In this document: piece after piece, positions 1 to 9,186 of the stretch | How positions within the stretch are numbered: the stretch's first letter is position 1 | Layout of the letters: each line of letters starts with the position of its first letter | NCBI RefSeq assembly: GCF_000251145.1 | Contig: NZ_AIDW01000016.1 | Span: forward strand, 1-64,000 | Source: Sphingomonas sp. PAMC 26621 | GTDB taxonomy: Bacteria > Pseudomonadota > Alphaproteobacteria > Sphingomonadales > Sphingomonadaceae | DNA length: 64,000 nt | Reading direction: 5' to 3' | The notes under the pieces: generated by a model | The model's input: only the letters and a program-made list of their open reading frames with translations | Database searches by the model: none | What the model was told of the DNA's origin: nothing | Translations under genes and position numbers: made by a program

Positions 1-18
1 CAGAGCGACCTGTCTGTA

Positions 19-91
19 CTGCCCCTCTCCCGCGCTTCGGCTGCGCCTCGCTTGCCCTCTCCCCGCAAGCGGGGAGAGGGAGAAGAAAGTG
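19..91. repeat. Interspersed palindromic repeat, family C (partial copy)
   Basis: The stretch carries the motif CCCTCTCCCCGCAAGCGGGG followed by AGAGGGAGAAG, a short perfect hairpin, preceded by ACTGCCCCTCTCCC. The same building blocks recur between efp and the inositol monophosphatase at 27351-27485. It lies just past the stop of the beta-oxidation gene and may act as its transcript end. The element may extend left of the window. Confidence 0.7.
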
Positions 92-93
92 CG

Positions 94-2139
94 TTACCCA
101 TTGAACCGGCCACCGCTCTCGGCCTTCGACTTCAGCAATTCCGCCACCGCGAACCCGTGCTTCTCGAGCCCCGCAACGATCGTCTTCAACCCCTCGGTAT
201 CCGCCCAGAACATCGGCCCGCCGCGATAGACCGGCCAGCCGTAGCCGTAGATCCACACGACATCGATGTCGCTCGCGCGCTGCGCCATCTTCTCCTCGAG
301 GATCAGCGCGCCTTCGTTGACCATCGTGTAGAGCGTCTTCTCGACGATCTCCTGGTCGCTGATCTCGCGCTTCTGCAGGTTCGATTTCGAGCGGAAATCC
401 TCGATGATCTCGGCCACGCGCGGGGACGGCGTCGGAGTCCGCTTCTCGTCATAGTCATAGAAGCCCTTGCCGGTCTTCTGCCCCCAGCGGCCCTCGGCGG
501 CGAGCGCATCGCGGATGTTCTCGATGCGGGTGGGGTCGCGGTGCCAGCCGATGTCCACCCCTGCGAGGTCGCTCATCTGGAACGGCCCCATCGGCATGCC
601 GAATGCGACATGGACCTTGTCGATCTGCTCGGGGGTGGCACCTTCCATCAGCAGCTTCATCGCCTCGACCTGGCGGGGCTTCAGCATCCGGTTGCCGATG
701 AACCCGTCGCACACGCCGGCGACCACCGCGACCTTCCGGATCGTCTTGGACAGTGCCATCACGGTCGCGAGCACATCGTCCTCGGTCTGCGCGCCGCGCA
801 CCACTTCGAGCAATTTCATCACGTTGGCGGGCGAGAAGAAGTGCATGCCGACAACGTCGCCGGGCCGCTTGGTGACCGAGGCGATCTCGTCGATGTCGAG
901 ATAGGAGGTGTTCGACGCGAGGATCGCACCGGGCTTGGCGATCGCGTCGAGCCGGGTGAAGATCTCCTTCTTCACGTCCATATTCTCATACACCGCCTCG
1001 ATGATGAGGTCGCAGTCCGCGAGCGCGTCGAAATCGAGCGTCGGGGTGAGCGCACCCATCGCCTGTTCGACCTGCTCGGGCTTCAACCGGCCCTTGGCGG
1101 CGGAGGCTTCGTAATTCTTGCGGATCGTGCCGGCACCGCGGTCGAGCGCTTCCTGCGCCATTTCGACGATCGTCACCGGGATGCCCGCCGACAGGAAGTT
1201 CATCGAAATCCCGCCGCCCATCGTGCCCGCGCCGATGACGCCGACGCGCTTGATCTCGCGGAGCGGGATCTTGGGATCGATGCCGTCGATCTTGGCAGCC
1301 TGGCGCTCGGCGAAGAAGATGTGGCGCTGGGCGGCGGATTGCACGCCCATCATCAGCTTCATGAATTCCTGCCGTTCGAAGGCGATACCCTCGTCGAAGC
1401 TCGAGCCATCGGTGGCTTTCTCGACGCAGGCGATGTTGGCGGCGGGGGCTTCGAAGCCGCGGAAGCGCTTGGCGTTGTCCTTCTTGAACTGAGCGACAGA
1501 CTCGGGAGCGGCCTGCGCCACCTTGTCTCGCGCGCGGGGCAAGGTTTTGGTGTCGGCGACTTCGCGGGCGAACGCAATCGCGTCCGCTTCGAGGTTGTTT
1601 TCATTGGCAAGTCTGTCGATCAGCCCGGCGGAGAGCGCGAGCTTGGCGGGGATCGGGTCACCCTTGGCGGTGAGTTCGAGCGCGAGCTTGACGCCCGCGA
1701 TGCGCGGCAGGCGTTGCGTCCCGCCCGCGCCGGGGAGCAGGCCGAGCTTGACCTCGGGCGTGCCGATCTTCGCGCTAGGGACCGCGATGCGATAATGGCA
1801 GCCGAGCGTGACCTCGCACCCGCCGCCGAGCGCGGTGCCGTGGATCGCGGCGATGACGGGCTTGTCCGATGCCTCGATCATGTCGACCACGGTGGGGAGG
1901 CCCGGCTCCTGCATCGGTTTGCCGAATTCGGTGATGTCCGCGCCGGCGAAGAAGGTGCGGCCGTCGCAGCGGATCACCATCGCCTTGACCTGCGGGTTGG
2001 CGAGACCCTCCTTGATCCCGGCTTCGAGGCCCTGGCGGACCGCCGCGCCGAGCGCGTTGACCGGCGGGTTGTTCGAGATGATGACGAGGACGTCGTCGTG
2101 GAGCTGGGTGGTGATCGGGCCGGTCATCGGGTCGGTCAT
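94..2139 (-). CDS. Multifunctional enoyl-CoA hydratase / 3-hydroxyacyl-CoA dehydrogenase (FadB/FadJ type)
   Basis: 681-residue fatty acid beta-oxidation enzyme of the cytoplasm. Residues 1-190 form a crotonase domain with the oxyanion segment [10 protein letters not shown] and the two catalytic glutamates, Glu109 in GGGCEV and Glu129 in [12 protein letters not shown], 20 residues apart as in FadB. A Rossmann motif [11 protein letters not shown] near residue 300 begins the NAD-dependent hydroxyacyl-CoA dehydrogenase, with the conserved [16 protein letters not shown] segment, followed by the C-terminal helical dehydrogenase domain. AGGAG lies 5-9 bases before the chosen ATG; a second ATG four codons in is possible. 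The thiolase partner is not in this window. Substrate chain length cannot be told, so I give no symbol. Confidence 0.95.
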   Translation of the reverse strand: MTDPMTGPITTQLHDDVLVIISNNPPVNALGAAVRQGLEAGIKEGLANPQVKAMVIRCDGRTFFAGADITEFGKPMQEPGLPTVVDMIEASDKPVIAAIHGTALGGGCEVTLGCHYRIAVPSAKIGTPEVKLGLLPGAGGTQRLPRIAGVKLALELTAKGDPIPAKLALSAGLIDRLANENNLEADAIAFAREVADTKTLPRARDKVAQAAPESVAQFKKDNAKRFRGFEAPAANIACVEKATDGSSFDEGIAFERQEFMKLMMGVQSAAQRHIFFAERQAAKIDGIDPKIPLREIKRVGVIGAGTMGGGISMNFLSAGIPVTIVEMAQEALDRGAGTIRKNYEASAAKGRLKPEQVEQAMGALTPTLDFDALADCDLIIEAVYENMDVKKEIFTRLDAIAKPGAILASNTSYLDIDEIASVTKRPGDVVGMHFFSPANVMKLLEVVRGAQTEDDVLATVMALSKTIRKVAVVAGVCDGFIGNRMLKPRQVEAMKLLMEGATPEQIDKVHVAFGMPMGPFQMSDLAGVDIGWHRDPTRIENIRDALAAEGRWGQKTGKGFYDYDEKRTPTPSPRVAEIIEDFRSKSNLQKREISDQEIVEKTLYTMVNEGALILEEKMAQRASDIDVVWIYGYGWPVYRGGPMFWADTEGLKTIVAGLEKHGFAVAELLKSKAESGGRFNG

Positions 2140-2155
2140 TCTTCTCTCCTGTTTG

Positions 2156-2259
2156 CTTCCCCGGCGAAGGCCGTGGCCGAGTCGCGCAGGTTTTTGTAAT
2201 CGTGCGCAGCGCCCGCCAACTCAGGTGGCGCTACTGGGCCCCGGCCTTCGCCGGGGAAG
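2156..2259. repeat. Interspersed palindromic repeat, family A (copy 1)
   Basis: Imperfect inverted repeat of about 104 bp. The left arm starts CTTCCCCGGCGAAGGCC and the right arm is GGGCCCCGGCCTTCGCCGGG. Other copies lie inside birA (43606-43707) and after the DUF1467 gene (47090-47193), with half copies elsewhere. Here it fills the gap between the serine hydrolase stop and the start of the beta-oxidation gene. Confidence 0.85.
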
Positions 2260-2266
2260 CGAAGGG

Positions 2267-3490
2267 TCAGGTCAACGCACTGTAAATCAACGTCTTCAAC
2301 TCACGGCGGATCGGGTAGAGGCTCGACGGCGAGAGCTGCGTCATGAACACCATGTGCAATTGCTCGACCGGATCGATGAAGAAGGCGGTCGAGAACATCC
2401 CGCCCCAATAATATTCGCCGACCGAGCCCGGGATCATCGAGCGCGCAACGTCGACGTTGACCGCGAAGCCGAGCCCGAAGCCCGTCCCCGCATTCGCCGC
2501 TTCGCTGAACAGTGACTTGGACATTCTCGACAGGTCGGACCCGCCGGGAAGATGGTTGTGCGTCATCAGGTCGATCGTCTTGCGCGCGAGGATGCGTTCG
2601 CCGTCGAGGCCGCCGCCGCCCAGCAGCATGCAGCAGAAGCGATGATAATCGAGCGCGGTCGACACCAGCCCGCCGCCGCCCGAGACCAGCTTGGGCGCGC
2701 GGCTCCACGCGCTTGCGGCACCGCGGTCGTAGAGGATGCGGCCTTTTTCGGGGACGAAGGTGTAGCAGTCGGTGAGGCGGTCGATCTTGCCTTCGGGGAC
2801 GTGGAAGAAGGTGTCGTCCATCCCGAGCGGCGCGAAGATGCGGTCGCGGAAGACCTGTTCGAGCGGCATCCCCGAAACGCGCTGCACGACCGCGCCGAGC
2901 ACGTCGGTTGCGACCGAGTAGTTCCACGCGTCGCCCGGCGAGAATTCGAGCGGTAGTTTGGCGAGCGCGGCGATGAAGCCGTCGAGGTCGTGGTTGCCGT
3001 GCCAGCTCTCCAGCCGGAGTTCGCGGTGCGCGGCGTCGACGTTGGTGCGGTTCTGGAAGCCGTAGGTGAGCCCTGCGGTGTGCCGGAGCAGGTCGATCAT
3101 CCGCATCGGCTCGGCGGTCGGGCGGGTCTGGAACGGCACGCCGCCACCGCCGCCGGCATAGACGCCGACGCCCTTGAACTCGGGGAGGACGTGGTGGACG
3201 GGTGTGTCGAGCGCGACACGGCCTTCCTCGACCAGCATCATGAACGCGACCGAGGTCACCGGCTTGGTCATGCTCGCGATCCGGAACAGCGACTGCTGGT
3301 CGATCGGTGCGGCCTCGCCCTCGCGCGCCGGGCCGAGCGAGGAAAAGTGCGCGATCTCGCCAGCTTGCGCGATCAGGATCTGCGCGTGCGGGAGCTTGCC
3401 GGTGTCGAGGTAGCGTTGCTGCAGAAACGCATCGATCCGCGCCAGGCGGCCGGTGTCGAATCGGCTGGTTACGGGTGTCGCGACATTCAT
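2267..3490 (-). CDS. Serine hydrolase of the class C beta-lactamase / family VIII esterase type
   Basis: 407-residue protein of the beta-lactamase-related serine hydrolase family. The nucleophile motif SxxK is S-M-T-K at residues 73-76, and the second catalytic motif is the tyrosine of WNYSVATDVLG at about 191. The C-terminal segment YYWGGMFSTAFFIDP resembles EstB-type esterases. No signal peptide is apparent, which suggests a cytoplasmic esterase rather than a resistance lactamase. I chose the ATG at 3490 because GGAAG precedes it by five bases; an ATG at 3502 and one at 3589 are also in frame. It lies divergent to an acyl-CoA ligase. The natural ester substrate is unknown. Confidence 0.9.
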   Translation of the reverse strand: MNVATPVTSRFDTGRLARIDAFLQQRYLDTGKLPHAQILIAQAGEIAHFSSLGPAREGEAAPIDQQSLFRIASMTKPVTSVAFMMLVEEGRVALDTPVHHVLPEFKGVGVYAGGGGGVPFQTRPTAEPMRMIDLLRHTAGLTYGFQNRTNVDAAHRELRLESWHGNHDLDGFIAALAKLPLEFSPGDAWNYSVATDVLGAVVQRVSGMPLEQVFRDRIFAPLGMDDTFFHVPEGKIDRLTDCYTFVPEKGRILYDRGAASAWSRAPKLVSGGGGLVSTALDYHRFCCMLLGGGGLDGERILARKTIDLMTHNHLPGGSDLSRMSKSLFSEAANAGTGFGLGFAVNVDVARSMIPGSVGEYYWGGMFSTAFFIDPVEQLHMVFMTQLSPSSLYPIRRELKTLIYSALT

Positions 3491-3637
3491 CTCGGCTTCC
3501 ATACCCCCCGTTCGAAACGCTTGCCACCCTATTGCCTTGAGCGGCGTGCAAATCAACACTAACCTGTGCGAAACAGGATTACGCGGCAAACCCGACCTTC
3601 AACTTGGCGGTTTGCGCGATGGCAGGAGAGAGTCGTC

Positions 3638-5389
3638 TTGGATATGCAACCGCTTGTCGTGCTCGATCCGGCCTGGCCCCGAATGACGCTCGCCGATGCC
3701 GCCGCCACGCTGACCGCGCCGGGGACGAAGTTCGAGATGGAGACCGTCGATGTCGACGGCATCGCGACTCGTGTGTGGAAACATGCGCCGCCGTCGCTCG
3801 GCTGGCTGGTCGCGGCGTCGCGTGCGCATGGGGAGCGGGTGTTCACGGTCTATGAGGACGAGCGCGTCACCTACGATGCCAATGCGCGCGCGGTGGCGGC
3901 GCTGGCGCAGGCGTTGCTTGCGCGGGGGGTGGCGAAGGGCGACCGGATCGGGCTGGCGATGCGCAATCTGCCGGAGTGGCCGGTGATCTTCTTCGCCGCG
4001 GCGATCGTCGGCGCGATCGTCGTGCCGCTCAACGCGTGGTGGACCGCGGGGGAGCTGGCGTACGGGATCACCGATTCGGGATGCAGGACGCTGTTCGTCG
4101 ACGACGAGCGCTATCGGCGGCTGATCGAGCATGGGGTGGCGTTCCCCGCGGTGGAGACGACGCTCGTCGCGCGCGCCTCGACGCCGCTGGGCGCGGGCGC
4201 GGGGCGGCTGGAGGATCTGATCGGCACGCCGCACGCTTATGCCACGCTCCCCGAGCCGGTGTGGCCGGAGGTCGCGATCGCGACCGACGATCCCGCGACG
4301 ATCTTCTACACCAGCGGCACGACCGGCGCGCCCAAGGGGGCGCTCGGCTCGCATCGCAACCTGACGACCAACATCCTGTCGGCGGCCTATTCCGCGGCGC
4401 GCGCGAGCCTGCGGCGGGGCGAAGCGCCGCCCGAGCCTACCCCCAAGACGCTGCTGATGGTGATCCCGTTGTTCCATGTCACCGCCTGCTCGGCGACGAT
4501 GATGGGGTCGATCGCGGCGGGGAACACGCTCGTCTTCATGCGCAAATGGGACACCGTCCGCGCGATGGAGCTGATCGAGACCGAGCGAGTCCACATGACC
4601 GGGGGCGTGCCGACGATCGCTTGGCAGATCCTCGAACATCCCGATCGGTCACGCTACGATCTCTCTTCGCTCGAGGCGATCGCTTACGGCGGCGCGCCCT
4701 CCGCGCCCGAGCTGGTCAAGCGGATCTATACCGAATTCGGCGCGCTCCCCGGCAACGGCTGGGGGATGACCGAGACGATGGCGACGGTCACCAGCCACGC
4801 AGGCGAGGACTATCTCAACCGCCCGACCAGCGCGGGGCCACCGGTTGCAGTGGCGGACCTGCGGATCATGGACGAAGCGGGCGAGCAGGAACTTGCCATC
4901 GGCGAGGTCGGCGAATTGTGGGCGCGCGGGGCGATGATCGTGAAGGGCTATTGGAACAAGCCCGATGCGACCGCCGAGACGTTCGTAAATGGCTGGGTTC
5001 GCACCGGCGACCTCGCGCGGGTGGACGCGGAAGGGTTCGTCTTCATTGTTGATCGCGCCAAGGACATGATCATCCGTGGTGGTGAGAACATCTATTCCTC
5101 CGAGGTCGAGAACGTCCTGTACGCGCACCCCGCGGTCACCGATTGCGCGCTGATCGGCGTGCCGCATCGGACATTGGGCGAGGAACCCGTCGCGGTGGTC
5201 CACCTCGCCGCGGGCAAGACCGCAAGCGAGGCGGAGTTGCAGCAATGGGTCAAGGACCGGCTCGCGATCTTCAAGACGCCCGTCGCAATCCGCTTCGTTC
5301 CCGAGACGCTCCCGCGCAACGCCAACGGGAAGATCCTCAAGAAGGACCTCAAGATGCTGTTCGCGGATCGGTTCGAGGCGGCGGCGTGA
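3638..5389 (+). CDS. AMP-dependent acyl-CoA synthetase/ligase (class I adenylate-forming)
   Basis: About 583 residues. It activates a carboxylic acid with ATP and transfers it to CoA. The P-loop motif YTSGTTGAPKG lies near residue 222, the A5 motif GWGMTET near 373, the hinge motif DRAKDMIIRGGENIYSSEVE near 470-490, and the C-terminal catalytic lysine in NGKILKKDL near 562. The start is a judgement: AGGAGAG at 3623-3629 sits 8 bases before an in-frame TTG at 3638, while the ATG at 3644 is 14 bases away. It probably supplies acyl-CoA for beta-oxidation, since the multifunctional beta-oxidation gene is two genes away on the opposite strand. Substrate chain length is not readable. Confidence 0.93.
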   Translation: MDMQPLVVLDPAWPRMTLADAAATLTAPGTKFEMETVDVDGIATRVWKHAPPSLGWLVAASRAHGERVFTVYEDERVTYDANARAVAALAQALLARGVAKGDRIGLAMRNLPEWPVIFFAAAIVGAIVVPLNAWWTAGELAYGITDSGCRTLFVDDERYRRLIEHGVAFPAVETTLVARASTPLGAGAGRLEDLIGTPHAYATLPEPVWPEVAIATDDPATIFYTSGTTGAPKGALGSHRNLTTNILSAAYSAARASLRRGEAPPEPTPKTLLMVIPLFHVTACSATMMGSIAAGNTLVFMRKWDTVRAMELIETERVHMTGGVPTIAWQILEHPDRSRYDLSSLEAIAYGGAPSAPELVKRIYTEFGALPGNGWGMTETMATVTSHAGEDYLNRPTSAGPPVAVADLRIMDEAGEQELAIGEVGELWARGAMIVKGYWNKPDATAETFVNGWVRTGDLARVDAEGFVFIVDRAKDMIIRGGENIYSSEVENVLYAHPAVTDCALIGVPHRTLGEEPVAVVHLAAGKTASEAELQQWVKDRLAIFKTPVAIRFVPETLPRNANGKILKKDLKMLFADRFEAAA

Positions 5390-5437
5390 GCGACCGCCGG
5401 GGGTAGGCGGCGCGCGCTGCGCACAGTAACGGGCGCC

Positions 5438-7186
5438 ATGTCGTTGCGTCGTCGCCTGTTCCTCCCGCTCGCCTGGATGCGCCGCCAGATCCGCGCGAGC
5501 GAATTTGCGTTGATCGCGCTCGCAGTGGCGATCGGCTCCGCGGCGGGGCTGGGGACGGTGATCGTCGCGGCGCTAGCGCGGACCGTGCAGCACTGGATGT
5601 TCGCGCTGCCGGTCGGGCAGCGGCTCAGCGAGACGGCTGCGCTCGGGTGGCCGCAACTCGCGATCCTGCCGCTCGGCGGCGCGGTGCTGGCGATCTTTTC
5701 CTTGGGTGTGCGGAGCCGGCAGCGGCGGATGGTCGACGCGGTCGAGGCGAATGCGCTGCACGGCGGACGCATGTCGGTTTCTGACAGCCTGGTCGTCTCG
5801 GGACAGACGGTCATCTCCAACGGGTTCGGCGCTTCGGTCGGGCTCGAGGCGGCGTATGCGCAGATCGGCAGCGTGATCGCCTCGGTCAGCGGCGCCACGC
5901 TGCAATTGCGGCGAAGCGACTTGCGCAATCTGGTCGGCGCGGGGGCGGGGGCCTCGATTGCGGCGGCGTTCGGCGCGCCGCTGACGGGGGCCTTCTATGC
6001 GTTCGAGATCGTCATCGGCGCGTACACCCCGTCGGCGATCGCGCCGATTGCGGCGGCGGCGATTTCCGCGGTGTTCGTGTCGCAACTGTTCGGCGCGCAG
6101 CCCTATGTCATCGATTCCTTCGCGACCCTCCCCCCGGAGAGCCACCATTATCTGCTGTACGCGGGGCTAGGCGGGGTGTGTGCGCTGCTCGGCATCGCGC
6201 TGATGCGACTGGTCGCGCTGGCGGAGCAGGGTTCGCGGAAAATTCCCTTGCCGGACTGGACGCGGCCGATCCTCGGCGGCGCGCTGCTAATGCCGATCGC
6301 TTACTGGTCGCCGCAGGTGCTGTCATCGGGGCATGGGGCGCTCCACATGGATATCGCGGTGGGGGCGTCGCTCGGGTTCGTGGCGCTGGTGTTCGTGGCG
6401 AAGGTTTCGGCGTCGATCGTTTCGCTTGGGTTCGGCTATCGCGGCGGGTTGTTCTTCGCGTCGCTGTTCCTGGGGACGCTGGTCGGGCATCTGTTCGCAG
6501 GCGTGCTCGACCTGATCGCGGGCTATCCGGTGGTCGATCCGCACAATGCCGCGATGGTCGGGATGGCGGCGCTCGCGGTCGCGGTGGTCGGCGGGCCGAT
6601 GACGATGGCGATGCTCGTGCTGGAGGCGACGCAGGATTTCGCGCTGACCGGCGCGGTGCTTGCCGCCGCGCTCGTGTCGTCGACGATCGTGCGCGAGACG
6701 TTCGGTTATTCCTTCTCGACCTGGCGGCTCCACCTGCGCGGCGAGACGATTAAGAGCGCGCGCGACATCGGCTGGATCCGGTCGCTGACGGTCGACACGA
6801 TGATGCGCCGTGAAACCCGCGCGACCGACAGCGCCATCAGCATCGCCGACTTCCGCCACCGCTTCCCGCTCGGCGCGACGAGCCGGGTCGTGCTGGTGGA
6901 TGCAGACGAGCGCTACGCCGGGATCGTGCAGACCCCTGCGGCTTATGCCGAGGGGCTGGACGCGGCGGCACCGATCGGCACGGTCGCGATCAACGGCGAT
7001 GCGGCGCTGGCGATCGACATGGATATCGCCGGCGTGATGAAGCGGTTCGACGCAAGCGGCGCGGACGAGCTCGCGGTGCTCGACGCGGACCGGCATGTGG
7101 TCGGGATCCTGTCGGAATCCTACGTCCGTCGGCGCTATGCGGAGGAGCTCGAGAAGGCGCAGAGCGACCTGTTCGGGGAGCGCTAG
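5438..7186 (+). CDS. ClC-family chloride channel/transporter
   Basis: 582-residue integral membrane protein with about ten hydrophobic segments up to residue 430. The glycine-rich stretch GAGAGASIAAAFGAPLTGAFYAFE, with the glutamate of YAFE, matches the ClC gating region, and GFGYRGGLFFASLFLG matches the second selectivity-filter region. The last 130 residues are soluble and look like a CBS-pair regulatory domain, ending in a segment typical of CBS strands (LDADRHVVGILSES). It starts 48 bases after the acyl-CoA ligase stop, so co-transcription is possible. Whether it is a channel or a Cl-/H+ antiporter cannot be decided. Confidence 0.9.
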   Translation: MSLRRRLFLPLAWMRRQIRASEFALIALAVAIGSAAGLGTVIVAALARTVQHWMFALPVGQRLSETAALGWPQLAILPLGGAVLAIFSLGVRSRQRRMVDAVEANALHGGRMSVSDSLVVSGQTVISNGFGASVGLEAAYAQIGSVIASVSGATLQLRRSDLRNLVGAGAGASIAAAFGAPLTGAFYAFEIVIGAYTPSAIAPIAAAAISAVFVSQLFGAQPYVIDSFATLPPESHHYLLYAGLGGVCALLGIALMRLVALAEQGSRKIPLPDWTRPILGGALLMPIAYWSPQVLSSGHGALHMDIAVGASLGFVALVFVAKVSASIVSLGFGYRGGLFFASLFLGTLVGHLFAGVLDLIAGYPVVDPHNAAMVGMAALAVAVVGGPMTMAMLVLEATQDFALTGAVLAAALVSSTIVRETFGYSFSTWRLHLRGETIKSARDIGWIRSLTVDTMMRRETRATDSAISIADFRHRFPLGATSRVVLVDADERYAGIVQTPAAYAEGLDAAAPIGTVAINGDAALAIDMDIAGVMKRFDASGADELAVLDADRHVVGILSESYVRRRYAEELEKAQSDLFGER

Positions 7187-7434
7187 GACAGTCGCTGTTT
7201 CAGGTTTGCTTTTGAATGCAACCGATGCCGGGACTTTGGCGTTAGCGTGATTATACACTGCCGGTATAGTCAGCCGCGCAGGCTCTTTGTTCAAACAATG
7301 CAAGTCGCGCCTTGAACCGGCAATCATAACGCGTTCGAAGGTAAGCGAATCTCATATATGGAGAAACTATACCTATCGGTTCGATGGTAGCGTTTCTGCG
7401 TGTTCTGTTTCAGTATTCAGCGTTGGTGGTCGAA

Positions 7435-8748
7435 ATGGTGCGTATAATCCAAATAGTAGAAGGCAACTATAGGCGAATAGCGCATCTGATCCTTCTTGTC
7501 GGACTGTTCGAGCGCGTCTGGTGGCTCGCGGTCAGGGCAAAGGATCAATACGTCGGCGGCGAAGCGCTCAATGTAGCCCAGTCCGTGGCGCGAAACGGAA
7601 CCATTGCTGATGCCTTTGAGAAGGGCAGTGGCCTTACCGCGCATCTGCCGCCTGTCCTCGTCCTTTACGCCGGCTATGTTTACCGGATCTTCGGCATGAA
7701 TTCCGCGGTGTCGGACTTCATTCTCAGTTCCACCGCAGTCATCACCGTTCTGGCTGCCGCCTATCTCCTTTTCCTGAGTTTCGGGCACATCGGCATGACG
7801 CCGATATGGCGCCTGGCAGCGCTCGCTGCATTCTGCCTCGTCCCCTTGTTCCCGCAACTGGAGATCGTCACCTTTCGGATCTGGGAGGGGGGGCTTGCCA
7901 GCTTCGTGAGCGCACTATTGCTGTATTGCGTGACTCGCCCCGAACAGCCGGGGCCGCAAACGATCCGGTCATGGGTTGTCTCCAGCCTCGTCGGGTCGTT
8001 CCTGTTCTTCCTGAACCCGGCAGCGGGCCTTGCCGGGTTCGCGATGCTGGCGGTCTGGTTGTTCCGCCATCGGTCGATCCGCGCCTGGCCGGGCTACATC
8101 GCGGCGGGCGCGGTGGTGCTTGCCGTCGTGCTGGCGCCGTGGACGATCCGCAATTACGAAGCGTTCGGCCGGTTCATTCCGTTGCGCAGCAACATGGGGA
8201 TGGAGCTGGCGCTGGCGAACCATCCGGGTGCGGTCAGCAACCGGGACGAGAAGGCGGTCATGCTCGAGCGGCTTCGCGAAATCCATCCGCAGGAAAGCCA
8301 GCGTGCGTTCGACACCATGCAGGCGATGGGGGGCGAACGGATCTATGCCGACAAGCTCGGCGCGGAGGCAAAGGCCTGGATCGCGGCGCACCCGACCCAA
8401 TTCGCCGCGTTGAGCCTTCGGCATGTGGTACAGTTCTATTTCCCGCCCGAATGGCAGTGGAATATCTACGTAGACTTCCCGACCCGAACGATGAAGTTGA
8501 AGTTGATGCTCGTATATCTCTTCTCGGCTTTGGGTCTGCTCGGCGCGCTCTTTGGGCTGGTCAGATGGCGCGGACCTTATTTCTATCCTGCCATCATGGT
8601 CCTGGTTCCGGCGGTGACCTATGCCGTGGTCCAGCCGGTTCTTCGTTACCATTATCTCATCCACGGGATAACGATCTTCATGGCGATCGAGTTCGTCCGG
8701 CGGGTCGTCGGCTTGGTGCTGTCGAGGTCTCGGCCGGCGGCGCAATAG
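7435..8748 (+). CDS. Membrane glycosyltransferase-like protein (GT39/ArnT-like fold)
   Basis: About 437 residues with roughly 9-10 hydrophobic segments. The order is typical of PMT/ArnT-like lipid-linked glycosyltransferases: a first membrane helix (IAHLILLVGLFERVWWLAV), an extracytoplasmic loop, then alternating helices. The loop contains GGEALNVAQSVARNGTIADAF, close to the start of this family's first catalytic loop, though the usual Asp/Glu there is a glutamate. Start choice is uncertain: the ATG at 7435 gives a short N-terminus before the first helix, while an ATG at 7384 adds 17 residues; neither has a strong ribosome site. The 5' part and the upstream 200 bp are lower in GC than the neighbours, hinting at transfer. 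Confidence 0.7.
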   Translation: MVRIIQIVEGNYRRIAHLILLVGLFERVWWLAVRAKDQYVGGEALNVAQSVARNGTIADAFEKGSGLTAHLPPVLVLYAGYVYRIFGMNSAVSDFILSSTAVITVLAAAYLLFLSFGHIGMTPIWRLAALAAFCLVPLFPQLEIVTFRIWEGGLASFVSALLLYCVTRPEQPGPQTIRSWVVSSLVGSFLFFLNPAAGLAGFAMLAVWLFRHRSIRAWPGYIAAGAVVLAVVLAPWTIRNYEAFGRFIPLRSNMGMELALANHPGAVSNRDEKAVMLERLREIHPQESQRAFDTMQAMGGERIYADKLGAEAKAWIAAHPTQFAALSLRHVVQFYFPPEWQWNIYVDFPTRTMKLKLMLVYLFSALGLLGALFGLVRWRGPYFYPAIMVLVPAVTYAVVQPVLRYHYLIHGITIFMAIEFVRRVVGLVLSRSRPAAQ

Positions 8749-8979
8749 CGCCGTGGCCGGGGCCATGTCGAACAGGATGGCTCGACGTCTTGTCAGTTCG
8801 TTTTCCGTTGAATCGGTGAGGACGTTGGCGCGCGACCGCGGGGTTTCCAAGCGGTCGAAATGGTCCCGGGTAGACCGTGCTCCTCGAGGACGGTTCGCTA
8901 TATAAAGCGCCGCGACGACACCGGGGGCATCCCGTAGCTGATCCGGTCCACGCGGTCCCTCCGCGAGCGCCGCGCTTAA

Positions 8980-9003
8980 GGCGTTGGCTCAACCTCCAAC
9001 GCC
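8980..9003. other. Short hairpin
   Basis: GGCGTTGG and CCAACGCC pair perfectly over 8 bp around an 8-base loop (CTCAACCT). No T-run follows on either strand, so this is not a classic intrinsic terminator. It could be a structured RNA part or a factor-dependent transcript end. Confidence 0.5.
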
Positions 9004-9079
9004 CCGCGACCAGTTGTCGGCAGGTGGAGCGCGTTCCGGCAGCGGGTCCGTTGTTGTGATCCGACACCATGCGCGCCTT

Positions 9080-9137
9080 AGCCCGGAGAGCATGCCGCAT
9101 CGCCGCGCTAGCGGTTCCGCTGGATGCTCTCCGGGCT
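9080..9137. other. 14-bp perfect inverted repeat with 30-base loop
   Basis: AGCCCGGAGAGCAT at 9080-9093 is repeated in inverted form at 9124-9137. The loop contains a smaller CCGC/GCGG stem. It lies 50 bp after the GT2 gene stop on the minus strand and may end that transcript, or be a protein-binding or RNA element. It matches none of the other repeat families in the window. Confidence 0.6.
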
Positions 9138-9186
9138 CAGACGTATTCCGGCACCCTCAGCCGGAAAATCGTCGCGCTGTAGCGCC

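Larger units (their letters stand above)
8749..9186. other. 438-bp non-coding stretch with two hairpins
   Basis: No open frame here has convincing protein character. The stretch lies between the convergent ends of the GT39-like gene and the GT2 gene. It holds an 8-bp hairpin at 8980-9003 and a 14-bp perfect inverted repeat at 9080-9137, listed separately. No T-run follows either. Confidence 0.6.

Noticed and set aside
52..2199. 715-codon open frame antisense to the beta-oxidation gene
   Set aside because: Arginine- and aspartate-rich translation with no motif; it mirrors the codon use of a high-GC gene on the other strand, which shows clear crotonase and dehydrogenase motifs.
9080..9137. Intrinsic terminator for the GT2 gene
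   Set aside because: The stem is strong, but there is no T-run on either side and the loop is 30 bases, so I list it only as an inverted repeat.
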